From Streptomyces sp. CB03234 (GTDB lineage: Bacteria > Actinomycetota > Actinomycetes > Streptomycetales > Streptomycetaceae): 64,000 nt of DNA. Every line of letters begins with the position of its first letter. Within the stretch, counting starts at the first letter, position 1. Positions 1 to 8,219 of this stretch are shown here, piece by piece. The DNA is taken from contig NZ_LIYH01000004.1 in assembly GCF_001905885.1 (NCBI RefSeq), positions 434,001 to 498,000 of the forward strand, given 5' to 3'. The notes under the pieces were generated by a model. The model saw nothing but the letters and a program-made list of their open reading frames with translations. It searched no databases and was not told the origin of the DNA. The position numbers and the translations under genes are program-made.

Positions 1-2
1 CC

Positions 3-713
3 GACTGGTTCGGGGTCAGCACGCCGTTCCACTACGGCATGCCGAAGTTCGAACTGCTCCCGATCATCGCGATGGTCGTCGTCATGCTGATCACCATGGT
101 CGAGACGACCGGCGATGTGTACGCCATCGGCGAGATCACCCGCAAGAAGGTCGACAGCGACACGGTCACGCGGGCACTGCGCGCCGACGGAGTCGCGACC
201 GTTCTCGGCGGCGTGCTGAATTCATTCCCTTATGTAGCATTCGCCGAAAATATCGGACTTGTTCGCATGTCCAGGGTGATGAGCCGTTTCGTGGTGGTGG
301 CGGCCGGTGTCTTCATGATCCTGCTCGGCCTGCTGCCGAAGGCCGGAAGCCTGGTCGCCGCCGTGCCGCACCCGGTGCTCGGCGGAGCGGCGATCGCGAT
401 GTTCGGCATGGTCGCGACGGTCGGCATCCAGATCCTGGGCAAGGTCGACCTGCGCGAGGAGCGCAACGCCCTGATCCTGGCCGTCAGCCTCGGCGCGGCG
501 CTGCTCCCCACCACGGTCACGCCCTTCTTCGACCGCATGCCGGACGACGTCCGGGCGGTCCTCGACAGCGGCATCACGCTGGGCGGTCTCACGGCGATCG
601 TGCTGAACCTGTTCTTCAACGCGTTCAGCCGCCGCAAGGCGATGGAAATCGACTGGGACGACTACGAAAGCGACGGCACCCCGCCCCCACCGGTCGGCGC
701 CGCCACCCACTGA
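3..713 (+). CDS. NCS2-family purine/xanthine permease, C-terminal part
   Basis: This is the C-terminal 236 residues of a nucleobase:cation symporter-2 family permease; its 5' end lies before the window. The visible part holds the family signature ETTGDVYAIGEIT, followed by several strongly hydrophobic membrane spans and a short charged cytoplasmic tail ending in proline-rich sequence. NCS2 proteins import xanthine, uric acid or uracil with a proton or sodium ion; the substrate cannot be assigned from this half. A compact GC-rich hairpin follows the stop codon directly. Family call is firm, substrate unknown. Confidence 0.9.
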   Translation, partial: DWFGVSTPFHYGMPKFELLPIIAMVVVMLITMVETTGDVYAIGEITRKKVDSDTVTRALRADGVATVLGGVLNSFPYVAFAENIGLVRMSRVMSRFVVVAAGVFMILLGLLPKAGSLVAAVPHPVLGGAAIAMFGMVATVGIQILGKVDLREERNALILAVSLGAALLPTTVTPFFDRMPDDVRAVLDSGITLGGLTAIVLNLFFNAFSRRKAMEIDWDDYESDGTPPPPVGAATH

Positions 714-728
714 CCCGGCGGCGCCGGG
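714..728 (+). terminator. Hairpin directly after the permease stop
   Basis: CCCGGC and GCCGGG form a perfect 6-bp stem with a 3-nt loop starting right after the TGA of the permease gene. There is no T tract, as is common for Streptomyces terminators. The strand is inferred from position. Confidence 0.4.
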
Positions 729-794
729 GGTGGGGCCGGGGTGCGGATCCGCGGCGACGGCACGCCGCCCCCGGCCGGTCCGGTCCGGCCCGGA

Positions 795-1517
795 TCAGTG
801 GCTCATCGAGTCGAACGGGGACTCCTCGCCCACGTCACCGATCAGTTCCCAGAAGTGGTCGACCAGCCGGTGGAGGTAGGCGGATCGCTCGGCGGCGACC
901 TCCTTGAGGCGGGAGTCGTCGTTGCGGGCGACCAGATGACCCATGTACCGCTCGGAGAACTCCGCGAACTCCGTGTGCATCGTGCGCAGCGCGTCGCCGA
1001 CCAGCGTCTCGTTGACCACGACGATCTCGGCGACCGGCGCCACATGCGCCTTCCAGCGGCCGTCGATGGCCGAGCGGAGGTGCCCGGCCAGTTCCTCGTC
1101 CCGGCCCATGATGCCGACCAGCTTCCGCAGCGACAGGCCGAGGGCGTCCACCAGGGCCCTGGTCTGCCGCAGATCGCCGTCCCAGCGGTGCGCCGCCTCC
1201 GCCGCCCGGTACTCGGCCGGATCCATCCCTATCCGGTACGCCAGCCGCTCCACGCTCAACTGCCGGGCCATCCGGTGCTCGGCGAGCGTGCGGGGGTCGA
1301 CACCCATCAGCGTGGTGGACGAGCACCACAGCACATTGGCGAGCGCGAAGAGCTGGGACTCGGACGGGACATGGGAGCCGTGCTCCCACGCGCTGACCAG
1401 ATCGGGGTGGACCGGGACACCGCACGCGGCCATGGAGTGGGCGACCTGAGCGGTGGTCAGGCCCATGCGGGCCCGCGCCGCTCTGGCCTCTGCGGGGGAA
1501 AACGGAGTGCTGTACAC
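795..1517 (-). CDS. XRE-family regulator with two helix-turn-helix regions
   Basis: A 240-residue cytoplasmic protein with an N-terminal XRE-like helix-turn-helix (about residues 8-62, with the typical VSAWEHGSHVPSESQL turn) and a second related region around residues 75-130. The C-terminal half is helical and carries no recognised ligand domain. The GTG at 1517 is chosen because a GAGG ribosome-binding sequence lies about 10 nt upstream; an in-frame GTG at 1538 has none. It faces away from the UPF0261 gene across a 305-nt gap. Target genes unknown. Confidence 0.75.
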   Translation of the reverse strand: MYSTPFSPAEARAARARMGLTTAQVAHSMAACGVPVHPDLVSAWEHGSHVPSESQLFALANVLWCSSTTLMGVDPRTLAEHRMARQLSVERLAYRIGMDPAEYRAAEAAHRWDGDLRQTRALVDALGLSLRKLVGIMGRDEELAGHLRSAIDGRWKAHVAPVAEIVVVNETLVGDALRTMHTEFAEFSERYMGHLVARNDDSRLKEVAAERSAYLHRLVDHFWELIGDVGEESPFDSMSH

Positions 1518-1822
1518 GAATGAAACACCTCGCTGCACCCGGCGAGCGTAGGGCGCTTGGGGGAGAGGAACCGGTGGATGAACATCCAGGAGCGGGCAGA
1601 TTAACAGATGGCCGACTAGTGTGAACGGCCAACTTTTCCTTCGATATCAAGGCGTGGCCGCCCCTACGGCCCGCAAGGGCTGGATGGGTTACCGGATTCC
1701 CTCCCCGATCCAAGGAACCTGTCCGTTAGCCGGAAGCTCCCGCCCGGTAGTCGGACTCGCGCGGTCCGGCGGCCCCTGAAGACGCTCTTGTCGATGTGTC
1801 GATTCCCCTGGACAGTACGTGC
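1518..1822. other. Divergent intergenic region between XRE regulator and Tm-1-like gene
   Basis: About 300 nt with no supportable gene. It is less GC-rich than its flanks and contains a small inverted repeat, TGGAT-GAAC-ATCCA at 1575-1588. That is a possible operator, but nothing ties it to a particular regulator. Promoters for both flanking genes must lie here, though no convincing -35/-10 pair was identified. Confidence 0.35.
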
Positions 1823-3127
1823 ATGGCGATCGTTGTGCTGCTGGGAACCCTCGACACCAAAGGCCTGGAGTACGGCTGGCTGCGGGAGCGGCTGCTGCGG
1901 CAGGGAGTCGACGTCATCGTGGTCGACGCGGGCGTGGTCGGAGAACCACGCATACCCGCCGACGTCCCGCGCGCCGACGTGGCACGGGCGGCGGGCGCCG
2001 ACCTGGAGCGGTTGCGGGCCGAGGGGGACCGGGGCGCCGCCGTGACGACGATGGCCCGGGGCGCGGCCGAGAGCGTGCTGCGGCTGCACGAGGAGGGCCG
2101 CCTGCACGGCGTGCTCGCCCTCGGGGGCAGCGGAGGAACGTCCATCGCGACCCGCGCCATGCGTGCCCTGCCGCTCGGGGTGCCGAAGGTGATGGTGTCC
2201 TCGATGGCCGCCGGAGACGTCTCTCCATACGTCGGCTCCAGCGACATCACCATGATGTACAGCGTCGTCGACATCGCCGGGATCAACAGCGTGTCGGCCC
2301 CGATCCTGGCGAACGCCGCCGACGCCGTCGCCGGCATGGCGAAGGGCTTCGCCTCCGCGTCCCGCACGCCGGTGGCTGGCCTCGGCGCGGGCGACAGGCC
2401 GCTGATAGCGGCGAGCATGGCGGGGGTGACGACCCCCGGCGTGGACGCGGCCCGGGAGCGGATGACCGGACACGGCTACGAAGTGCTGGTGTTCCACGCC
2501 AGCGGGGCCGGCGGCCGCACCCTTGAATCGCTGGCCGGACAGGGGCTGTTCGCCGGCGTCCTGGACCTGACCCTCTGCGAGCTGGCCGACGACCTCTGCG
2601 GGGGCATCCTGACGGCCGGCCCGGACCGGCTCTCGGCCGCCGGCCGCAGCGGCATCCCCCAGGTGGTGTGCCCCGGTGCGCTGGACATGGTGAAGTTCGG
2701 CCCCGCCGACACCGTGCCCGCGCGGGTGCGCGACCGGAACGTACGCGTGCACAACCCGTCCATCACGGTCGTCCGTACGACGGCGCAGGAGTGCGCCGAG
2801 CTGGGCCGCCGGGTCGCGGCGAAACTGCGGGCCGCCACCGGGCCGACCGCCGTGTGCCTGCCGCTGCGCGGGTTGTCCACGCTGGGCGCACCGGGCGGGC
2901 CGTACCACGACCCGGCCACGGACGAGGCGCTGTTCGGCGCGCTGCGCGACGGGTTGCGGGACACGTCCGTCGACGTGGTCGAGGTCGACACGCACATCAA
3001 CGACCCGGCCTTCGGCCGTGCCGCCTCCGACCTCCTGCACCGGATGGTCACGCGGACGCGGGCTCCGGGCCGCGACGAGGCCGCGCCCGTACGTGCATCC
3101 GCTCGCCCTGCCGGCCGAAGAGGCTGA
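1823..3127 (+). CDS. Tm-1-like / UPF0261 family protein
   Basis: A 434-residue protein with the N-terminal hallmark VVLLGTLDTKG of the Tm-1-like ATP-binding/UPF0261 family, a glycine-rich ALGGSGGTS segment near residue 95, and the conserved VGSSDITMMYSVVDIAGIN stretch. The plant relative Tm-1 binds a viral replicase; the bacterial members have no agreed function. The ATG at 1823 fits the usual family N-terminus; an in-frame GTG at 1796 would add nine residues, and neither has a good ribosome-binding site. Its 3' end overlaps the oppositely oriented XRE-cupin gene by about 80 nt. Family call is sure, role unknown. Confidence 0.85.
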   Translation: MAIVVLLGTLDTKGLEYGWLRERLLRQGVDVIVVDAGVVGEPRIPADVPRADVARAAGADLERLRAEGDRGAAVTTMARGAAESVLRLHEEGRLHGVLALGGSGGTSIATRAMRALPLGVPKVMVSSMAAGDVSPYVGSSDITMMYSVVDIAGINSVSAPILANAADAVAGMAKGFASASRTPVAGLGAGDRPLIAASMAGVTTPGVDAARERMTGHGYEVLVFHASGAGGRTLESLAGQGLFAGVLDLTLCELADDLCGGILTAGPDRLSAAGRSGIPQVVCPGALDMVKFGPADTVPARVRDRNVRVHNPSITVVRTTAQECAELGRRVAAKLRAATGPTAVCLPLRGLSTLGAPGGPYHDPATDEALFGALRDGLRDTSVDVVEVDTHINDPAFGRAASDLLHRMVTRTRAPGRDEAAPVRASARPAGRRG

Positions 3128-3686
3128 GGACCTCGACGGGGCCGTCCCCCGTGGTGCCGAACCAGTGCGGCAGCCGCGTGTCGAACTCGGCCGCCTCGCC
3201 CGCGCCCAGCACCAGGTCGTGATCGGCCAGGACCAGGCGCAGCCGCCCGGACAGGACGTACAGCCATTCGTAACCCTCGTGGGTGACGGGGTGCGGGGTG
3301 CTCCGGTCGGCCGGGAGGACCATCTTGAAGGCCTGCTGCGGGCCGGGCTGCCGGGTCAGCGGCAGGACGGTGGTGTTGCCGTGCACGGTCCTGGGCGTGA
3401 GGCGGACACGCGGGTCGCCCACCTCGGGCGCGCCCACGAGCTCGTCGAGGGGCACCTGGTGCGCCTGGGCGATGGGCAGCAGCAGCTCCAGACTGGGCCG
3501 GCGCTGACCGGACTCCAGCCGGGACAGGGTGCTCTTGGAGATACCGGTGGCCGACGCCAGGGCGGCCAGGGTGACACCGCGCTCCGTACGGAGGCGCTTG
3601 AGGCGCGGGCCGACCTCGGCGAGGGTCCGCGCGATGGCGTCGGAGGCATTGGCGTCGGAGGCGTTGGCGTCGGAGTCTTCTTTCAT
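3048..3686 (-). CDS. XRE-family regulator with cupin sensor domain
   Basis: A 212-residue two-domain regulator. Residues about 25-80 form an XRE helix-turn-helix (LAALASATGISKSTLSRLES); residues about 105-195 form a small cupin barrel (HEGYEWLYVLSGRLRL) that should bind a small ligand. The start is the ATG at 3686. The gene is divergent from the flavoenzyme at 3778, with an inverted repeat between them, so it probably controls that gene and itself. Its 3' end runs about 80 nt into the end of the convergent UPF0261 gene, which probably makes an antisense transcript overlap. The two-domain architecture is clear; the ligand is unknown. Confidence 0.88.
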   Translation of the reverse strand: MKEDSDANASDANASDAIARTLAEVGPRLKRLRTERGVTLAALASATGISKSTLSRLESGQRRPSLELLLPIAQAHQVPLDELVGAPEVGDPRVRLTPRTVHGNTTVLPLTRQPGPQQAFKMVLPADRSTPHPVTHEGYEWLYVLSGRLRLVLADHDLVLGAGEAAEFDTRLPHWFGTTGDGPVEVLSLFGRQGERMHVRARPRRGPEPASA

Positions 3687-3715
3687 GTCCCCATTGCACC
3701 GCTTCCGTCCCAGGA

Positions 3716-3735
3716 ACGGCAACAAAGATTGCCGT
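3716..3735. promoter_or_regulatory. Inverted repeat, probable operator of the XRE-cupin regulator
   Basis: ACGGCAA and TTGCCGT are perfect 7-nt arms separated by 6 nt, midway in the 91-nt gap between the divergent XRE-cupin regulator and the flavoenzyme gene. Position and symmetry are those of an autoregulatory operator; the link to this regulator is inference. Confidence 0.5.
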
Positions 3736-3777
3736 CCGAGGATCAGGAGGCGCAGCCTGTGCGCGGAGGTGATCGCG

Positions 3778-4746
3778 GTGAGCGACACAACGAACGGCAT
3801 GGCAGCGGAATACGACGTGGTGGTGGTCGGCGGAGGCGCCGCCGGCCTGAACGCCGCCCTGGTGCTGGGCCGGGCCCGCCGCAGGGTGGCGGTGGTGGAC
3901 GGCGGGGCCCCGCGCAACGCCCCGGCCGCGCACATGAGGGGCTTCCTGTCCCGGGACGGGATGCCCCCGGCGGCCCTGCTCGCGGTGGGCCGGGAGGAAG
4001 TGACCGGGTACGGGGTGGAGTTGCTGACGGGCCACGTGGACGCCATCGAGCCCGGAGAGCCCCGAGAGCCCGGCTTCCTCGTACACCTGGCCGGCGGAGC
4101 CCTGCTCAGGGCCCGGCGCGTGCTGGTGGCCACCGGGGCGCGCGACGAACTGCCCGGCATCCCCGGACTGCGCGAGCGGTGGGGCAGGGACGTGCTGCAC
4201 TGCCCGTACTGCCACGGCTACGAGGTGCGGGACGAGCCGCTCGGGATCCTCGGCACCCACCCCGGCGCGGTGCGGCACGCACTGCTGCTGCGCCAGTGGT
4301 CCCACGACGTCACGTTCTTCGCACACACCCACGACCCGACGGACGAGGAACGCGAAGCGCTGGCGGCCCGCGGGGTCCGCGTCACCGGCGGCGTGGTGAA
4401 GCGACTCGTGGTGGAGGGGGACCGGCTGTACGGGGTCGAACTCGCCGACGGCCGGGTGGTGCCCCGCCGCGCCGTGTTCGTCCTCCCGCGCACGGTGCCC
4501 CACGACGGTCCGCTGACGGCCCTGGGGTGCGAGCGGGACGACACCGGCGCGGTACGCACCGACGCCACGGGCCGTACCAGCGTGCCCGGGGTGTGGGCGG
4601 CCGGCAATGTCGCCCACCCCCGCGCCCAGGTCGTCACGGCGGCCGGTACGGGCTCGGCGGCCGCGATCGCCCTCGACCACGACCTCCTGCGGGAGGACGT
4701 CGAACGGGCCGTCGGGAGGCACCGTACGGGGTCCCGGGCCGCCTGA
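3778..4746 (+). CDS. Thioredoxin-reductase-like FAD/NAD(P) oxidoreductase
   Basis: A 322-residue pyridine-nucleotide disulfide oxidoreductase of the small thioredoxin-reductase type. It has an N-terminal FAD-binding VVVVGGGAAGLNAAL, a redox-active CPYC in HCPYCHGYE (about residues 142-145), a short NADP region, and a C-terminal GVWAAGNV FAD motif. The HCPYCHGYE form is shared with stand-alone dithiol oxidases of secondary metabolism (GliT/HlmI type) as well as reductases without a paired thioredoxin. No thioredoxin gene adjoins. The GTG at 3778 has GGAGG 8 nt upstream. It is probably controlled by the divergent XRE-cupin protein. Substrate not assignable. Confidence 0.88.
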   Translation: MSDTTNGMAAEYDVVVVGGGAAGLNAALVLGRARRRVAVVDGGAPRNAPAAHMRGFLSRDGMPPAALLAVGREEVTGYGVELLTGHVDAIEPGEPREPGFLVHLAGGALLRARRVLVATGARDELPGIPGLRERWGRDVLHCPYCHGYEVRDEPLGILGTHPGAVRHALLLRQWSHDVTFFAHTHDPTDEEREALAARGVRVTGGVVKRLVVEGDRLYGVELADGRVVPRRAVFVLPRTVPHDGPLTALGCERDDTGAVRTDATGRTSVPGVWAAGNVAHPRAQVVTAAGTGSAAAIALDHDLLREDVERAVGRHRTGSRAA

Positions 4747-4759
4747 CCCGCTCGACCGG

Positions 4760-7435
4760 TCACCAGGACACGTCGTCGAGCATCAGCTCCACCGGCTGCC
4801 GGGGCCCGGCGGCCGGGGACTGCTCGGTCCACATCACCTTCCCGGTCGGCGTGTACCGGGTGCCCCACCGATCGGCGAACTGCGAGACCAGGAACAGCCC
4901 GCGCCCGCCCTCGTCGGTGGTGGCCGCCCGCCGCAGGTGCGGGGAGGTGCTGCTGCCGTCGGACACCTCGCAGATCAGGCAGCGCTCGTACAGCATCCGC
5001 ACATGGATCGGCTCGGAGCCGTAGCGGATGGCGTTCGTGATCAGCTCACTGAGCATCAGCTCGGTGGTGAACCCGATGTCCTCCAGCCCCCACTGCTCCA
5101 GCCGGCGTCCGCACTCGGCGCGGACACGCGCGACCGCCGAGGGGTCGCGCGGCACGTCCCAGTCGGCGACCCGGCTGCGGTCCAGCAGGTTGGTGCTGGC
5201 CACCAGGAGCGCGATGTCGTCCCGGCGGTGCGGCGGCAGCATGGCGCTGAACACGGCCTGGCAGGTCTCCTCGGGCGTACGGTCCGGGTGGCCCGACAGC
5301 GTGTCCCGCAGCAGGCGGAGCCCGGTGTCGACGTCACGGTCGCGGTGCTCGATCAGACCGTCGGTGTAGAGGACCAGCCGGGTGCCCTCGGCCAGCTCCA
5401 GTTCGGCGGTCTCGAACGGCAGGCCGCCCAGGCCCAGCGGTGGGAAGACCGGCACCTCGGGACAGTCCACGGTGCCGTCGGGGAGGACGAGCACCGGGGC
5501 GAAGTGCCCGGCGGTCGCCACACTGCACCGGCCGGACACCGGATCGTAGATCGCGTACAGGCAGGTGGCGCCCGTGATGCCCTCGCCGTCGCCGTCGCCG
5601 CCCTCCTCCTGGTCGATCCGGGACACCAGCTCGTCCAGGTGGCCCAGCAGCTCGTCCGGCGGCAGGTCCAGCGCGGAGAAGTTGTGGACCGCCGTCCGCA
5701 GTCGGCCCATCGTGGCGGCCGCGTGCAGCCCGTGCCCCACCACATCCCCCACGACCAGGGCGACCCGCGCCCCGGGCAGCGGGATGACGTCGAACCAGTC
5801 GCCGCCCACCCCGGCCTGCGCGGGCAGATAGCGGTACGCGATGTCCAGCGCGCCCTGCTCGGGCAGGACGCGCGGCAGCAGGCTGCGCTGGAGCGTGACG
5901 GCCATGGCGTGCTCGCGGGTGAAGCGGCGCGCGTTGTCGATGGCGACGGCCGCCCGGGCGGCCACCTCCTCCGCGAAGGCGAGGTCCTCCTCCTCGAAGC
6001 GCTCGGCACGCTCCGAGCGCCAGAAGTTCGCCATGCCCAGCACCACCCCGCGCGCCTGCAACGGCACCGTGACCAGCGAATGGATGCCGTACGCGAGGGC
6101 CTGGTCCGCCCCGGCGGGGTCCTGCGCCCGCCACCCGTGGGCGAGGTTCAGATCCGGCTCCAGCACCGCGTGCCCGCTCGCCAGCGCTGCAGACATCGGC
6201 GTGGTCGGGACGGCGAACCTGATGAGGTCGCCCACCGGCTGGAGCGGGTGGTCGTCATGGATGCCGCTCACCGCCGTACGCCGCATCTCGGTGTGCGTGC
6301 CCGTCGGCTCCTCGCCGCGCAGGACGGGGTCCAGCAGCTCCACCGTGACGAAGTCGGCGAACCCGGGGACCGTCACCTCCGACAGCTCCTCGGCCGTGCG
6401 CACCACGTCCAGCGTCGTACCGATCCGCACGCCCGCCTCGTACAGCAGCTTCAGCCGCTCCCGGGCCACCTCCGCCATCCCGGACACGGCGCGCAGCTCG
6501 GTGGTGTCCCGGAGCGTCGCGACCGTGCCCGACGCCCCGCCGTAGGGAGCGGTGGGCCGGGTGTTGACGGCCAGCAGGCGGTCCCCGGCCAGGTGCACCT
6601 CGTCGGTCACGGTACGCCCCGACGCCAGCAGCTCGGCGGTGTCCTCGTCCAGCCCCAGGCCCGTGACCGGGCGCCCCTCCGCGTCCGGCGGCAGCCCCAG
6701 CAGCTTGCGGGCCTCGTCGTTGGCGAGCGTCAGCCGCCCGTCGTCCCCGATGATGAGCACCCCTTCGCGCGCCGCGTGCAGAACGGCGTCGTGGTGTTCG
6801 TACATCCGGGTCATCTCGGTGGGGCCGAGGCCGTGCGTCTGGCGGCGCAGCCGTCGGCTCACCAGCGCCGAGCTGCCGACCGCCAGCGCCAGCGCGCCAC
6901 CCGCGGAACCGAGGAGTACCGGGAGGTGACGGTTGACCGCGTCGCCGACGTTCTCGATCGAGACGCCGGCGCTCACCAGGCCGACGACCGAGCCGTCCTG
7001 GGCGGTGACGGGCACGACGGCGCGGGCCGCGTCGTTCGGGGCCCCTTCGAAGATCTCCGTGAACGCCGTCCCCGCCGCCGCGCGCTCGACGTCCTCGGCG
7101 CGGCTGCCGATCAGTGACGGGTCGTTGTCGGCGACGCGAGTCCCGTCCGTCCTCATCACGGCGATGAAGTCCAGTCCGGAGCCCTCCTTGGCCTTCAGCA
7201 CCGAGGCCTGGAGCGCGGCGGTCGGATCGGGGGCCCTCAGCGCCTGCACGGTGCCCGGCGCGTGCGCGAAGGACTCGGCGGCGGCGAGTGACCGGTGTTG
7301 GGCGTCCTGCTCGCTGTCGTACCGCGCCTGGAACGCCAGCCCGATCACCGCGGCGGTGATCAGCAGCACCGCGACCACGATCTGCAGCAGCAGCACCTGA
7401 CCGGCCACGGTGCGTACGCCCAGCAGGGACCGCAT
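4760..7435 (-). CDS. Membrane SpoIIE-type PP2C phosphatase with cache, PAS, GAF and HATPase domains
   Basis: An 891-residue multi-domain regulator of partner-switching (anti-sigma/anti-anti-sigma) pathways. In order: TM1 near residues 14-36, an extracellular cache-like domain, TM2 near 155-180, PAS (about 200-300), GAF (320-520), SpoIIE PP2C core (530-740, with GGDWFDVIPLPG and VGDVVGHGLHAA metal-binding segments), and a C-terminal HATPase_c kinase-like domain (ELITNAIRYG, GGRGLFLVSQF). The ATG at 7435 is chosen because the preceding ORF's TGA and an AGGA sit immediately before it, suggesting coupling, and because the paralogue at 53.2 kb aligns from this point; an in-frame ATG at 7552 exists. 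The gene converges on the flavoenzyme. Confidence 0.9.
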   Translation of the reverse strand: MRSLLGVRTVAGQVLLLQIVVAVLLITAAVIGLAFQARYDSEQDAQHRSLAAAESFAHAPGTVQALRAPDPTAALQASVLKAKEGSGLDFIAVMRTDGTRVADNDPSLIGSRAEDVERAAAGTAFTEIFEGAPNDAARAVVPVTAQDGSVVGLVSAGVSIENVGDAVNRHLPVLLGSAGGALALAVGSSALVSRRLRRQTHGLGPTEMTRMYEHHDAVLHAAREGVLIIGDDGRLTLANDEARKLLGLPPDAEGRPVTGLGLDEDTAELLASGRTVTDEVHLAGDRLLAVNTRPTAPYGGASGTVATLRDTTELRAVSGMAEVARERLKLLYEAGVRIGTTLDVVRTAEELSEVTVPGFADFVTVELLDPVLRGEEPTGTHTEMRRTAVSGIHDDHPLQPVGDLIRFAVPTTPMSAALASGHAVLEPDLNLAHGWRAQDPAGADQALAYGIHSLVTVPLQARGVVLGMANFWRSERAERFEEEDLAFAEEVAARAAVAIDNARRFTREHAMAVTLQRSLLPRVLPEQGALDIAYRYLPAQAGVGGDWFDVIPLPGARVALVVGDVVGHGLHAAATMGRLRTAVHNFSALDLPPDELLGHLDELVSRIDQEEGGDGDGEGITGATCLYAIYDPVSGRCSVATAGHFAPVLVLPDGTVDCPEVPVFPPLGLGGLPFETAELELAEGTRLVLYTDGLIEHRDRDVDTGLRLLRDTLSGHPDRTPEETCQAVFSAMLPPHRRDDIALLVASTNLLDRSRVADWDVPRDPSAVARVRAECGRRLEQWGLEDIGFTTELMLSELITNAIRYGSEPIHVRMLYERCLICEVSDGSSTSPHLRRAATTDEGGRGLFLVSQFADRWGTRYTPTGKVMWTEQSPAAGPRQPVELMLDDVSW

Positions 7436-7439
7436 TCCT

Positions 7440-8052
7440 TCACCCGGCGGGCGCCGCGCCTTCCCGGGGTGGGGCCGGTGCGGAGCGCTCGGCACGCGTC
7501 CCGGGGCCGGGCGGCCCGACGCCCGCGTGGTCCGTCCGAGACGTCCGCTCATGCCCCATTTCTAACATTGCATCCTGTGCCGGAGCGACCCGCCGGTGGA
7601 TCCGGTCGGTGTCGCTGTCGACCAGGTAGGTGTCCTCGCTGCCGTAGGGCTCCCCCTCCTCCGAGTACGGGAGAACGGCCATGAACGGGCTCTTCCGCGG
7701 CGGCAGCCGCAGCTCCTTCGCGTCCTCCAGCGTGGCGATGGCGTCCGCGGTCCGTTCGTTGATCCGCTCCGACGTGACGGTGACCTGCGTGCCGTCGGGC
7801 CGGGTGATCGTCACCGTCCGGTTCACCCTACGGCTCTGCAGCCATGCGACGATCGCGGCCGCGACGGCAGCCGTCAGCCCGCCGGTGCCAGCAGGAGCGT
7901 GATGAGCTCCGGAGCACCCCCGCTCATGGTGCCGGCCTCCGGTGACCCGGGCGGCATCCGGCCAATGTGGCCGCGCAGCCCCGGATCACGCCGCAGCACC
8001 ACCACAGACCGTCCGTCTCGACCGGTCCGCCGGCGTCCAGAGTGATACTCAC
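7440..8052 (-). pseudogene. EACC1-like protein gene broken by two frameshifts
   Basis: Reading leftward, three frames must be joined to give one protein. From the GTG at 8052 the first frame gives VSITLDAGG...DGLWW. After about 7996 the next frame gives LRRDPGLRGHIGRM and ELITLLLAP. After about 7884 the last frame gives LTAAVAAAIVAWLQSRR, then VTITRPDGTQVTV, running to the TGA at 7440. The joined order matches my memory of effector-associated constant component 1 proteins: a short beta-rich start, an RDPxLRG helix, a hydrophobic segment, WLQxRR, then VTRPDG. Each break is repaired by adding one G. The stop lies 4 nt before the phosphatase ATG. Error or true decay cannot be told apart here. 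Confidence 0.6.
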
Positions 8053-8219
8053 GGGCCCTCCGCGCAGGGAGTCATGCACAGGACATGCCGAGACCAATCG
8101 CGCCCGATCATCCCCAGCAGGGCTGAACACAACCGCCGCACCGTCCGTACCCAAAGGCGGACGCGTCCCCCGGTCGCCGTCGGCAGCCGGAGTCCGAACG
8201 AGCAGCAGGAGCAGCGGAG

